From: Schizochytrium sp. CCTCC M209059
Lineage: Eukaryota; Sar; Bigyra; Thraustochytrida; Thraustochytriidae
Assembly (NCBI GenBank): GCA_000818945.1
Contig: KN805378.1
Location: 62,001-126,000, forward strand
DNA length: 64,000 nucleotides
Reading direction: 5' to 3'
Under the pieces are notes generated by a model that saw only the letters and a program-made list of their open reading frames with translations, did no database searches and was not told where the DNA came from. Shown in pieces: positions 37,343 to 47,345 of the stretch. The position numbers and the translations under genes were made by a program. Each line of letters starts with the position of its first letter. Position 1 is the first letter of the stretch.

Positions 37343-40300
37343 ATGGCAATGGCGATGGCAGAGGCCAACGGGGCTGGGCATGGGGCGCAGGAAGCCGGAG
37401 ATGCAGTTATGGGGGTGAGCATGGAGTTTCTGCTGGAATGGGTGAGCATGTACTACATGAACTATTCGACGGCAGAAATTTGCGAAGCCGTGCGGAAAAA
37501 CACCAGCGCGAGACGGTGCGCCTTTATCGACATGCTGGCAGAGGAGGAAGAAAACCGGCACAACGTTGGGCCCGCGAGCCTGTATCTCTGCCACGCTTGG
37601 TCACAGCGCTTCTTTGACACGATCATGGCGGTTCAGGAATACTTTCAAGAGTACCCTGACGTCCGCATGGACGAGACCTTTGTCTGGATTGACATTTTGT
37701 GCGTAAACCAGCACACATTGCTGGATGCCTTTGAAGACCCGGATGCAGCCCGGGAACGCATCGAGGAAACACAAAAGCTCATTCAGTCCATTGGGGAAAC
37801 GATTGTGGCAATGCCCATGCCCTCCTCTGTGCAAAATCAAGCAAGACGATTCAACGGCAATGCCTTTACGAATCAAGACGAGGACTTGTCATTTGACGAG
37901 ATTGACCCTGCTTCGTCTATTCTACGCAGGTCATGGTGCCTCTGGGAAATCCTTTGCACCGACCATCGTCTTTCAATTGCACTTTTTGCCAGCGATCGGC
38001 GACAGTTTCTCCGAGACCTGGAGAGCAAGCCACACAGCGTGCTTGCGATCTTGAAGCTCGCCATTCGCAGCACCATGAGCGAAAGTGCGTCAGCAGCCGA
38101 CGGGGAACAGCTTTTATTGGCCTTTGAATCCTGGGGCGCTGCGGCAAGCGAAGCATCGTCCTCTCTCACGCATGACGCAGGGAGCGCTGAATTTGATCTT
38201 GTTGACCAGCAACTCAAGGTGGCGGTGTGCAGATGGGTTGCCGGCGAAGCCTTGTCGATCTTGATGGACAAACAACGACAGATCGAGCGCACATACGAGG
38301 ACCCCTTTGCGAACGCGCGACCGCGCAAGGAGGGCGAATTGAGCTTGCGCAACATGCTGCGGCAGCAAGCTTTGTGCATGTACGAAATCACTGCCGCTTT
38401 TAAGGACGAGGGAATGGTCACATTCGCAATCGAAATCTGTGAATTTTTGCTTAAAGAGCACGCGACTTTCCAGGGACAAATGGATTATGACCAGACCACG
38501 GCCGCAAATCTGTGCCAGCTCTCAAAACATCTCGAATACGCTGGTGACCACGCCCGAGCAAGGACAAACTACGAAAGGTGCCTTGAAATGAGCCGACGAA
38601 TCTTGCCAGAGTTCGTGGACGATGCGCTTCTCGGTATGGGTCGCTGCAAGTGGCATCTCGGTGACCGCGAAAGCGCGCTCGAGGCCTTTCGGGAGGCAGT
38701 GGAGATGAACAGGAGCGCGTTGCAAGCAAGACCAAATAGCGATCGTCGCAAAGCTCTTGTGACGTCGCTCACCGAGCTCGGGAAGCATCTCCGCGAACAG
38801 TCGGGAGAAGACGAATGTTCTTCCGAGGTAATCGATATTGTGCAGGAGGCTATGGACCACGCCGTGTACCTGTATCCAGAGACCGAGTCTGACGAGACGA
38901 TTTTTGGCCTGCGCGAGCTCGCACACATGCTATGGCTCAGCGGACGATACCAGGATGCAGCGAACTCTTACGAAAAGCTCCTCACTCTGCGGGAGCTGTG
39001 CACTCGCGAGCGAGGCGAGGTTCTCATTCGAGCCGATGACCCAGATGTGCTTGAAATGCTGCGAAACGATGACGAATACACGACGGACCTTCGAAATCTT
39101 GCGCGCTGTCTTATGCATGTAGTCGAACAGAACCCGGAGGCACTCCGGGAAGCAGCAGCGTTCTGTCGTGCTGCGCTCGACCTTGACAGCAAGCGCCACG
39201 GCATGGTGAGTCCAAAGACGCTTAAGGACTATAAGCTCCTTGCTGATATTGAGGAGCGTCGCGGCAACGCAGACCGGAGCAAATCGCTTCGCGATAAACT
39301 TGCAGATGTTCATCGACAGCTGCAGCTCAAGCGAATGCGCGCTGGCCCGCTCGTGGAACTCCGCGAGGCGCACCTTGCAGAGTTTGAAGCCGCGTTGCCC
39401 GGTCTCTTGGCCAACGTAAAGACGACAAAGGCTTTCGAGGTCCTTGCCACGAGCCTCACGCGACTGAGCGTCTATTATGAGGAGAAAAAGGTTGCTCTCA
39501 AGACAATTGCGTACCTGGGCGAAGCCACCAAGCTCCTTCTTTTTGCTCTGAGCGAGCACGAGCGCGATTCTCGCGCGCAGTGGCGTTTGGGCCCACTTCA
39601 CCGAGATGTGCGTGACAATCTCGTGCATCTCTTTCAACTTTTTCGGGCAGTAAATCAGCCGGTGGAAGCACTTGTGGCGCATTGCTCCAACTTTGTGAAG
39701 ATGGTCCGATTTTATTACCGCAACGAGACTCATGGGGACAACTTGGTGCTGGCGCTTGATCAGTACGGGCGTCTCTTGGGGAGCCTGAATCGGCGTCGCG
39801 AGGCCGTGGGAGTATACGAGGAAGCCCTCGAGCTCGCGAATGCAGTGTACGGAGAATCGCCCAACGAGCAGTGGCTAGAGATGCTCACGATGTTGTCGCA
39901 ACTCTATCGAGCGCTCGATGATCGAGAGGCAAACATGAAGCTGAACGAGCGCATCGTGGAGATGCACTCGCAGCTTCACGGAGACGATGCGAGCGATCGT
40001 TCGGCCGTGCTCTATCAGCTTGCCGCGGCACAACTGGCTTTGGCGGAGGAGTGTGCCGACCCCACGGACGAGATTGCTCGTACGCTTTGCGGGAAAGCGG
40101 GGAGTCTGCTCGAGGAGGGTATCGCGCTACTTCAGCGTGCTGAGGCCGACGAGACGAATTTTGGCGATGCCGTGGAAGAAAATATCGCTATATTGCAAAG
40201 AGAGCTTGCTGGTGTTTACACGATGCAGGGTCGCTATGCAGATGCAGTCTTTCAAATGCAACAGGTGGTGGAGATGCACATTTTACTTTACGAGGACGAT

Positions 40301-41059
40301 GATCCCGATGATCTTGTTGCGATTCAGGAGGATCGCGCCTATCTAGCACAGCTCGAGCGCCGTGCTGCTAGGGCTGCTCCCGGATCACCCGCAGGTGAAC
40401 GTCATCGCGGCCAAGGCGGAGAACAACAAGAGGAACAAGGAGATGAAGCTGAAGCAGAAGTAGAAACAGGAGCAAAAGAAGCAAGCGAACCCGTGGCCGG
40501 TATGACAAAGTCGGATGGTGCGACGCCCCTTGTCAATGGAAGTGGAAAACCAAGTGCAGAAAATGCGCATGGGAATGGCGTGCATCATGGTACGCATCAG
40601 GACCAGACACCGTTGGAGCAGCCAGAAGAGGAAGATGATGCTACGAATGCAGCTCTCGCTGAAACTGCCAAGTCAGCATCCCCAACCGAAGTGGTGCTGG
40701 AGCGCGCGCCTTTGGAAGAGAATGCGAGATTAGAGGACACTGAGGATGTTGTTCCTGATAAGCAAAACGCGTCAGCTCTTGTCGATGCACAGTCGCAACA
40801 GAGCCCTCTCGAACCAGATGATGCTAACGGTACGGGAAAATCTGCGGCACTTAAAGCATCTGACACTCCTGTCGGAAGTGGGAAACCATCTTCGAGCGTG
40901 ACAGCTGGCTCGACTGGGACCGGGGCGTATCAATCTGCGGCGGCCAACGCGGTACCGCCCGATCTTCCGGTGCCGAGCGGCGTAGATTTTGCGACGAGAA
41001 ATGGCGTTTCATCGACGAAGAAAAACAAGGAAGCGACGTCGTGTTGTGTGTTGTCGTGA
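37343..41059 (+). CDS. TIR-like/TPR protein with C-terminal CaaX box
   Basis: A 1238-residue intronless protein. The N-terminal domain (about residues 75-245) has the strand-helix pattern of TIR-like or HET-like domains found with repeat proteins in protists: SLYLCHAWSQRFFDTI, FVWIDILCVNQH and, after a linker, RRSWCLWEILCTDHRLSIAL. From about 340 to 1060 there are helical repeats of TPR / kinesin-light-chain type (for example AREAAEAF-like AFREAVEMNRSAL, YQDAANSYEKLLTLRE, GVYEEALELANAVYG, YADAVFQMQQVVEMH). A Ser/Glu-rich disordered tail of about 170 residues ends in SCCVLS. The last four residues CVLS form a CaaX box, identical to that of H-Ras, with a second cysteine beside it, so prenylation and membrane anchoring are predicted. 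The start at 37343 (MAMAMAEANG) is the first ATG; the frame is open to 37274 without one. Function is unknown; a signalling adaptor is an inference. Confidence 0.85.
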   Translation: MAMAMAEANGAGHGAQEAGDAVMGVSMEFLLEWVSMYYMNYSTAEICEAVRKNTSARRCAFIDMLAEEEENRHNVGPASLYLCHAWSQRFFDTIMAVQEYFQEYPDVRMDETFVWIDILCVNQHTLLDAFEDPDAARERIEETQKLIQSIGETIVAMPMPSSVQNQARRFNGNAFTNQDEDLSFDEIDPASSILRRSWCLWEILCTDHRLSIALFASDRRQFLRDLESKPHSVLAILKLAIRSTMSESASAADGEQLLLAFESWGAAASEASSSLTHDAGSAEFDLVDQQLKVAVCRWVAGEALSILMDKQRQIERTYEDPFANARPRKEGELSLRNMLRQQALCMYEITAAFKDEGMVTFAIEICEFLLKEHATFQGQMDYDQTTAANLCQLSKHLEYAGDHARARTNYERCLEMSRRILPEFVDDALLGMGRCKWHLGDRESALEAFREAVEMNRSALQARPNSDRRKALVTSLTELGKHLREQSGEDECSSEVIDIVQEAMDHAVYLYPETESDETIFGLRELAHMLWLSGRYQDAANSYEKLLTLRELCTRERGEVLIRADDPDVLEMLRNDDEYTTDLRNLARCLMHVVEQNPEALREAAAFCRAALDLDSKRHGMVSPKTLKDYKLLADIEERRGNADRSKSLRDKLADVHRQLQLKRMRAGPLVELREAHLAEFEAALPGLLANVKTTKAFEVLATSLTRLSVYYEEKKVALKTIAYLGEATKLLLFALSEHERDSRAQWRLGPLHRDVRDNLVHLFQLFRAVNQPVEALVAHCSNFVKMVRFYYRNETHGDNLVLALDQYGRLLGSLNRRREAVGVYEEALELANAVYGESPNEQWLEMLTMLSQLYRALDDREANMKLNERIVEMHSQLHGDDASDRSAVLYQLAAAQLALAEECADPTDEIARTLCGKAGSLLEEGIALLQRAEADETNFGDAVEENIAILQRELAGVYTMQGRYADAVFQMQQVVEMHILLYEDDDPDDLVAIQEDRAYLAQLERRAARAAPGSPAGERHRGQGGEQQEEQGDEAEAEVETGAKEASEPVAGMTKSDGATPLVNGSGKPSAENAHGNGVHHGTHQDQTPLEQPEEEDDATNAALAETAKSASPTEVVLERAPLEENARLEDTEDVVPDKQNASALVDAQSQQSPLEPDDANGTGKSAALKASDTPVGSGKPSSSVTAGSTGTGAYQSAAANAVPPDLPVPSGVDFATRNGVSSTKKNKEATSCCVLS

Positions 41060-41411
41060 GGGTCAAAATGGAGTCAGTACCAGTGTCAGTGTCAGTGTCA
41101 GTGTCAGTTTCAGCGCGCATGAAAAGCAACAACGACATCAACAACCACAACAATAAGGACTTCTTGAACAGCCGACAAGAAATGACTGAAGGAAGAGAGG
41201 GAAGAAGAGAAGAAGGAGAAGAAGAAGCTGTGCTTTATGCCGTTTCTCTCTTTGTTCTTGCTCCATTTTCCAATTTTCTTTTTCTCTTCCGGTCCCGTAC
41301 ATGTCAAGCTTTGGAATAAACATGAACATGAAAGATTGATTAGATTGTACTACGTTTTGGTCAGGAACTCATTCATTTATTTATTTATTCATTCATTCAC
41401 TCTGGGTTCAG
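41060..41411. other. Convergent 3' spacer with (GTGTCA)n and TTCA repeats
   Basis: 352 bp between convergent genes. About five GTGTCA units lie at 41080-41112, and (ATTT/ATTC)n at about 41368-41400. No gene. Confidence 0.5.
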
Positions 41412-42278
41412 TTATTCGAAAATAAAAGAGGTTACACGTGGCGGGGCCTGTGTTTGTGATGGCTGGGATGCCTCGAGCAAGCCAGCCTTTTCTTCAGTAT
41501 CATTATCAAGATTCGGAATACTGTCGTCATCTGCACTGCTGTGATCACTCTGCGGCACCGGCGTTGCGACGGGGACGTCCTTGTCGTTACCTTCGATCTG
41601 ATCCCTCAGTTTGTCCATGCGTGCGAGGATATTACGGCCTGCCTCGAGGTTGGCAAGCATGTGGTGCACTTTGAGAACTGCGTTACGTTTCTTGCCGGGT
41701 GGGAGACTGACTTCGTTGCGAAAGATGCTCCTCTGATTCGCGCTTTGATTTTCGTAAAAGCTCTTGTTCATGGACGGGTTGGTTGCAACAATAACGCCCT
41801 CCAACGAGAGACCAAAGAAGACGCCGCGAGACACTGCAAAGGCGCTCACGCCCGAGACGGAGCGCTGGTTGACTGCGACGCCGCCTTTACACACGCCTCC
41901 GGTCGTTCCAGCCGAGATGGAAAGGTCTGCGCTGATTTGCAGACTTCCGACATTTTCGAAGCGGCGCACCGCCGCACGAGACTTGAGAATTAGAATGAGC
42001 TGCTCTTTGTGAAGGCCGAATTGCAAACCGGCACCGCCTTGGACCAAGGCGATAGCGACGGGGTTGCTCCACTTGTCTTCATCCTCGTCGTCCCGCTTCA
42101 TGAAAAAGCCCCTGCCGAGTGCTCCCGAGAAGAACCAAGCGCCTTTGAGCGCGGAGAGAAAGACAATGCCGCGGGCCTTTTGCAGGTCTTTTCGACTGAT
42201 CGCATCGGCCGTGATCGCTCTGGAGATGATTTTTTCTGCACTCTTGAGGTTGCTGGTCATGGTCAGCTTGGACGCCAT
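41412..42278 (-). CDS. SYLF-domain (Ysc84/SH3YL1-type) lipid-binding protein
   Basis: A 288-residue protein starting MASKLTMTSNLKSAEK. Residues 10-215 are a complete SYLF (DUF500) domain: ISRKDLQKARGIVFLSALKG, GFFMKRD, WSNPVAIALVQGGAGLQFG, ILILKSRAAVRRFE, GSLQISADLSISAGTTGG, SVSGVSAFAVSRGVFFGLSLEG and NKSFYENQS. SYLF domains bind phosphoinositides and, in yeast Ysc84, actin, and work in endocytosis. No SH3 or FYVE domain is attached; the C-terminal 70 residues are an acidic disordered tail. The open frame reaches 42335 without an upstream ATG, so 42278 is the start. It is convergent with the TIR-like/TPR gene. Confidence 0.92.
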   Translation of the reverse strand: MASKLTMTSNLKSAEKIISRAITADAISRKDLQKARGIVFLSALKGAWFFSGALGRGFFMKRDDEDEDKWSNPVAIALVQGGAGLQFGLHKEQLILILKSRAAVRRFENVGSLQISADLSISAGTTGGVCKGGVAVNQRSVSGVSAFAVSRGVFFGLSLEGVIVATNPSMNKSFYENQSANQRSIFRNEVSLPPGKKRNAVLKVHHMLANLEAGRNILARMDKLRDQIEGNDKDVPVATPVPQSDHSSADDDSIPNLDNDTEEKAGLLEASQPSQTQAPPRVTSFIFE

Positions 42279-43892
42279 CTTCTTTGTGTTTATATGAGTT
42301 TTGCTTTCTCTCGTTCTTTTGTTCTGTCTGTGCAAGTGAGCTTCCTCCTTTCGCCACGGCCGAACGATGACTACCCGGAAAGACCAGCCCCTTGTCGGCT
42401 GTGCTGATCGTGTGTGGGTGCGCTTTGTGGCTCCTTAACTCGCGTTTCCCTTGCAAACCGCGTGCGACTGCTCCGCAGAACCCCTTCCCCCCGCCTCCCT
42501 CTTGCGTAGTACGTCAGACCTCGAGCGGTGACCTGTCTTGCTTGCTTGCTTGCTTGCTTGCTTGCGCCTCGAGCAGAGCACAGCAGCGTCGCTCGCCGAA
42601 GCTTGCTTGCTCGCTCGCTGATGCTTGCTTGCTCGCCGAAGCTTGCTTGCTCGCTCGCTCGCTCGCTCGCTCGCTGAAGCTTGCTTGCTTACTTGCTTGC
42701 TTGCGCCTCGAGCAAAGCACAGCAGCGTCGCTCTCTCCTTCGCTTTGGGCTTTGGGCTCTTGGCTTTTGGCTTTTGCTGCCGCTCTCCTGCCTGCGCTTT
42801 TCCTTTCTGCTCTTGCCTTCGCGTTTGCTTTTCCGCCGCTCGCTGCAGCTCCTTTCCTCTCCGGCATCGCGAGCATTGAGTCCCAGCCTCTTCCTGTCGT
42901 CCCTGAACCCGCCCTCCGCCGCACGCTGCCCCTCCGCCGCGCCGCCCGCTCCTTCGCGTCTCGTCTCGTCTCGTCTCTCGACTTGGGTCGCGTCGCGTCG
43001 CGTCTCGTCTGGCCTCGCGTCGCGCGGCCTCGCGGAGCCGCGTCGCGGCCTCGGGGTCGCGGGCCTCGGGCGAGCTGCGCCGGGCTCGCAGTGTGGGGCC
43101 CCCGATTCGCGGCGCCGGGGCCCCCAATCGCGCCTCAGCGCAGACGCCGCTGTTCAGAGCCCGCGCCGCCGAACCCAAGAAGCTCTTGGCTTGGCTTGCC
43201 TTGCCTTGGCGGGGCGGGCGCGAGGCTCCTGGCGAGGCCGCCCCCGCCGCGCCGCAGCCCCCGCGAGCTCCTCGTCGGCCGACGACTCTGGAGGGAGCCA
43301 GAGGATCGAGCGAGGCTGGGATGAAATGGGATGGGATGGGTTAACTTGGCTGCGCTGAGCGCACTGCGTTCGTTGATCCATAACTAAAGCTCATTCGTTT
43401 GTTCGTTTGTTCTCATTCATTCGTTTATTCATTCATTGACACTGAGGGAGGGGTGCGCTAGGCCTACCTCGTCTGATTCAGCGTCCGGCGCATCAAGCAG
43501 GCAAACGAGCAGCGGAGGCGGGCAGAAAGTACAGGCAGAACGCATGAGGAGAGGAAAGGCAAGGCCTGGCATTCGAGGAGCTTTCCATGGACGGACAGTC
43601 ACCTGGATGTGCTTCCTGTCGTCCCACTACGTACGTAGCCACTGCGCAGTCTTTGCGGGATGGATGGTGGAATCAATGCGGCGGCCGACGAGAAGAACCA
43701 GACAGAGAAAGTGGTTCCGCGGTGCAGCTCAATTATTGCGATGCGATGCGATTTCATGTGATGTAACGGGCCTTCCTTGAAGACAAATTAGGGGCTGGCT
43801 GAAGCTTGTCGCAGCTGGCTCGCCGCGACTGGCCGATACGGCATCATTTTGTTCGTCCCAAGATCCCCGATCACATTTTCAGCACCTCATGA
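42279..43892. other. 1.6-kb gene-free region, simple sequence and GC-rich
   Basis: Upstream of the SYLF gene and downstream of the AAA gene. It holds the CTTG/CTCG repeat block at 42537-42740, a (GTCTC/GTCGC)n stretch at about 42955-43015, TTCG/TTCA units at about 43388-43438, and GC-rich sequence. Long ORFs on both strands (for example plus 42392-43324, minus 42435-43178) translate the repeats into Ser/Arg/Leu or Lys/Ala/Ser runs in every frame, so none is called. Confidence 0.45.
42537..42740. repeat. CTTG/CTCG repeat block with an internal duplication
   Basis: Alternating CTTG and CTCG tracts. The segment CTTGCTTGCGCCTCGAGCA followed by (G/A)AGCACAGCAGCGTCGCTC occurs twice, at about 42555-42594 and 42695-42734, and CGAAGCTTGCTTGCTCGCTC also recurs inside, showing duplication of a ~140-bp segment. 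Confidence 0.75.
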
Positions 43893-46328
43893 TCAGCAAC
43901 TGTCTGGCATGCACGAGAGTGTCGGGTCACGGCGCAGGGTCTCCACCACGGCACCGTGCGCCTGCGCACACAAGTGGGCAGCAGAAAGGGAACTCTCTTG
44001 TTTTGCAAGGAGCGCAGTGATGAACGAGGCGCGGGACGTCTCGGAACGAAAGGGCGTACCGCGCAGCGCGACCCGTGCAATTGCGATACGGTCGCGCTCG
44101 CTCTTTGGAGGGCCGACGAAAATGTGCTCGTCGAATCGACCGGGTCGAAGAATCGCCGGATCCAGCGTGTCGCGGCGATCGGTCGCCGCAAGAACCACAA
44201 TTGGCCGCTCTGCAACGCCCGAACCCTTGGAGTGAATGCCATCCATCTCTGTCAAAAGCATGCTCAGCATACGGTCCATTGACTGCTCCGACGTTGAATC
44301 ATTTCCACGTGCAGGTGCGAGCGCATCAATCTGATCCATAAATACGATGCACGGCGCAGCGGCCGCCGCGCGCCGAAAAAGAGCGCCGATGGCAGCCTCA
44401 GAAGCGCCAACGACCTTGGACACGAGATCTGGGCACGAAACGCTGATGAAATTTGCCAAACCTTCCTGATCTAACAAACCCGCCAGGCTCCGCGCAAGAA
44501 GCGTCTTGCCATTGCCTGACGGGCCGTGCAACAAAATGCCGCGCGGCCCCTGACGCAAGCCCAGAGCCGCCATGGCTTCTGGACTTCGCAATGGCAGCAA
44601 TATTGCGGTCTCGAGTCGCTGTTTGGCCTCTTCCAACCCCCCGACTGCGACATCCCATGCACGCTTACTCTTTCCATTGCTCTCGCCTTCTTGTCCACCC
44701 TGCTCCACATCTTGGCCGTCCGTGAGCACGGTGCTATCGCGGAGACTTGAGGCCCCAACCTTGAACAAAGCCTTGGCAACCTCAGCGTCGGCGTTCACGT
44801 GCGCAAGAGGCTCATCGCCTTGCTTTGTCAAAGTAGTACGTTGCTTTTGGCGCATACGAGCCAAAAGCGCAAGCTCGCGGGCTGCAGCGTCTATTTCGGA
44901 AGGTAGTCGACCATTGGCACGTCTTGCAAGAGCTTCGAGCAAAGCTGGTGGCGGATCGGCCGATAAGGCCTTACGAAGAACGCGACTCGCCAATGCAGTT
45001 CGTTCTGCACGCCCCAAGGGAGCGCGCAGCTCCACGAGGGTCCCGAGCCTTCGTGAACTGCGCAGAGCAGGACGTATTCGTGCAGGCGCGTCGGTGAGCG
45101 CTACAATGAAAACGAGTCGATCACGACGCGACAAGACGCGGTCGAGAGAGGAAACGAGAACCCTACCTAGGTCACTTTCAAGGTCAAATAAATCAATCTG
45201 ATCCACGATGACGACGCATGGCACCCTTGGCTCATTGTCGTGTGAACTTGCCGCCGCAAGCGTGCTCATAAGCGCAGCCTCGCCTTCGCCCTTGGCTGTT
45301 CGAAAGTAGTCTGTTGGGCGTAGCACACGAACACCAGCGCCTCCTGCGCGCGCTAGAGTCTCTGCAAAGAGAGATTTTCCCACACCAGAGGGACCTGTAA
45401 TGAGAAAACCGCGCCCATAACAACATTCGGCCTCTTCAACAACAGCTTCAAGCCTCTGGGCTGTGCGACACATTCGTTGCACGACAGTACGAGCTGCGTC
45501 TTGAACATGAGGCCCAAGCTCGTTGACGATGGAATGAATCCACGTTGCTGCCGGTTGCAATTGTCGCGGAATCTCCGCTTCGTCCAGATTAAGCCTAAAG
45601 TCTGCGGATGACGAGACATAACAGTGGACCTGCGTCCGCGGGCCGACGCGTGCAATAGCTGATTCGGCGTCTTCTCCATGCACGCGAATACTTGTGACGA
45701 GACCAGGTTGTTTTCCAAATGCATCGACACAGACAAGGCAACCTCGAATGACAACAGCGCCGAAGCGAAGATCTGGGGCTTCGAGCGGGCTCGCGACACG
45801 AATGTCAATTTCGGTGGCCATAGGTAGCTCGTCTTTGTCAACACCGCAATCCCCGACATCAAGCTCGACGCGAAAGGCCTCACCCAAGAGTGAGGCGACC
45901 CACTCGCTCACCACGAGTCCACTGGTCTCTTGCATGTCATTGTCGTGGGTAGAATACGTGGAGCGCACGAGTCTCGACGCGCGGTCGAGGTCGCCTTTAC
46001 GTCGTAGCCTTACCGCGAGCCATGGAGCGTCCTGCACTCGCGCTCCGTTGCCGCTGGCCCGTCGGACTCTCGCTGCTGCTGGCAGCCCGAGCTTGTGGTC
46101 GCCAATGGCCACATCTACAAGCTCGCGCGGGTCCAGCCACACGATTCCGTCGGCCTTTGACGGCGCCACGACCGCTTCCACGCGCGCCTCGCACCGTTGT
46201 CGCCGCATCTCCGCGCGTCGCTGCGCGCTTCTGGCCAGAGCGCGCTCTGCGCTCTCGCGAACGAGGAGCAAAAACGCGGCCGCTTCAAATGCATTGAAAG
46301 AACGAGAGGTCATCATAAAACAGCGCAT
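43893..46328 (-). CDS. Double AAA ATPase (AFG2/CDC48-like) with DQ in both Walker B motifs
   Basis: An 811-residue protein with an N-terminal domain of about 270 residues and two AAA modules. The first has Walker A GPSGVGKS (312-319) and Walker B VVIVDQIDLF (Asp376-Gln377). The second has Walker A GPSGNGKT (602-609), Walker B CIVFMDQIDAL (Asp665-Gln666), the LTEMDG block and LRPGRFDEHIFVG. The order and LLTEMDG/RPGRFD blocks place it in the type II CDC48/AFG2/PEX1/NVL group; I cannot assign one orthologue with confidence. In this group Walker B normally ends DE, and the glutamate activates water for ATP hydrolysis; here it is glutamine in both modules. The sensor-1 asparagine of AATN is aspartate (AATDRR). 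It may bind ATP without hydrolysing it, or hydrolyse slowly. The frame extends to 46349 without ATG; the first ATG is at 46328, with others close by (46316, 46313). Confidence 0.85.
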   Translation of the reverse strand: MRCFMMTSRSFNAFEAAAFLLLVRESAERALARSAQRRAEMRRQRCEARVEAVVAPSKADGIVWLDPRELVDVAIGDHKLGLPAAARVRRASGNGARVQDAPWLAVRLRRKGDLDRASRLVRSTYSTHDNDMQETSGLVVSEWVASLLGEAFRVELDVGDCGVDKDELPMATEIDIRVASPLEAPDLRFGAVVIRGCLVCVDAFGKQPGLVTSIRVHGEDAESAIARVGPRTQVHCYVSSSADFRLNLDEAEIPRQLQPAATWIHSIVNELGPHVQDAARTVVQRMCRTAQRLEAVVEEAECCYGRGFLITGPSGVGKSLFAETLARAGGAGVRVLRPTDYFRTAKGEGEAALMSTLAAASSHDNEPRVPCVVIVDQIDLFDLESDLGRVLVSSLDRVLSRRDRLVFIVALTDAPARIRPALRSSRRLGTLVELRAPLGRAERTALASRVLRKALSADPPPALLEALARRANGRLPSEIDAAARELALLARMRQKQRTTLTKQGDEPLAHVNADAEVAKALFKVGASSLRDSTVLTDGQDVEQGGQEGESNGKSKRAWDVAVGGLEEAKQRLETAILLPLRSPEAMAALGLRQGPRGILLHGPSGNGKTLLARSLAGLLDQEGLANFISVSCPDLVSKVVGASEAAIGALFRRAAAAAPCIVFMDQIDALAPARGNDSTSEQSMDRMLSMLLTEMDGIHSKGSGVAERPIVVLAATDRRDTLDPAILRPGRFDEHIFVGPPKSERDRIAIARVALRGTPFRSETSRASFITALLAKQESSLSAAHLCAQAHGAVVETLRRDPTLSCMPDSC

Positions 46329-46361
46329 GTTCTCTCGAGACCATCGCAAATAAAACCAGTG

Positions 46362-46390
<29 letters not shown>
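46362..46390. repeat. (CAT)n microsatellite
   Basis: About nine CAT/ATC units just upstream of the AAA gene start. Confidence 0.9.
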
Positions 46391-46392
<2 letters not shown>

Positions 46393-47139
46393 GGCCAGCC
46401 GATCAATTGATCATGCAGATTCAAAGAAGCAAAGAAGCATAGGCGGCGACCCAGCGCAGACAATGACAGACGTAATTTACGAAGCGTTGTGAAGACCGAC
46501 CTCCTGTCAGGATTGGATTGGAGCGGCACCCTCGCGCTAATAACTAGAATAGTACGTACGTAGATGTGAAGGAGGCGATCGCTGCTGCGCGAAAAACCTA
46601 ATAACCTTCTCGAAATCATTAATTGGGTTTCCAGCGAGAACCTGCAAATCAAATCGCGCCAAAACAAAGCCCGCCTGCTTCTGGCGCTCACAAGCCTCGC
46701 ATGCGCCACTCTCCCAGAGTCTCCACATCTTGCCGCAGCCGTCTCGATTGACGCATCGCCTTCTCCGCAATGCAACGCAGTGCAGATCATGTGCGCGTCC
46801 AGATCAGGATTTCCGAATGGGGAACTCACGAAGCTGCGTCTAGCAATCTATTGCAGTGAGAGAAACAAGCACCTCTTCGAGCTCGCGCTGACGCTCGCTC
46901 ACGCTCGCATACGCTCGCGCTTAAGGTGGCCATGGCCGTCGCGAGAACACATTGAACGCGACGATTGATTCCCTGCGCCCGGCGAGGATTGTCCGCAAAA
47001 CCGAGCTTGCGAGACCACGTCTTCGATCGTTTCACTAGAGCAGACCACGCTGGGCCGTGCAAGCGAGCGAGCCCGACGACGCCCAGGCTCGGGCGGCGAG
47101 CACGGCGCATGGCGTAGGAGAGAGAAGAGAAGGCGGCAA

Positions 47140-47345
47140 GCGAGCGGCTCGGAAAGAACACGAGCTCGAAGCGCTCGCTCTTGAGCTGCAGCTAGCTGCA
47201 CAAATTCGGCACTTTCTTAGCCTAATCTCTAATACCAGAACCCTCTTTTCGTTCCAGTCTCTGGTGAAAACCATGGTATACTGCAGCTTTTATAGCTTCT
47301 ACCTCCCGGGCCCGCTCGATCGCTTTCTCGGTGGCTGCGCTTTCT
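47140..47345 (+). pseudogene. Relic 3' tail of a second LRR-kinase-TIR gene
   Basis: GAACACGAGCTCGAAGCGCT then CGCTCTTGAGCTG at about 47157-47189 matches GAACACGAGCTCAAAGCGCT then CATTCTTGAGCTG at about 54705-54737, the last codons of the TIR-bearing frame. The encoded EHELEALALELQL corresponds to EHELKALILELEL. The match continues past the stop codon: GGCACTTTCTTAG versus GGCACTTTCTTAA, CTCTTTTCGTTCC in both, GCTTCTAC/CCTTCTAC, and GGCTGCGCTTTCTCC versus GCTTGCGCTTTCTCC. Only the tail and 3' flank survive. This points to an ancestral tandem pair of which the upstream copy was mostly deleted, or to a copy of the tail. Confidence 0.65.

Noticed and set aside
34891..37449. MORN protein starting at 37449 (852 residues)
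   Set aside because: The extra 205 residues would be encoded by the shared promoter and by the opposite strand of the neighbouring gene's 5' end, and look like random Ala/Arg/Ser sequence.
42392..43324. 310-codon plus ORF and its minus counterparts
   Set aside because: Translation is Leu/Ala/Cys/Ser repeats from CTTG/CTCG tracts, open in several frames.
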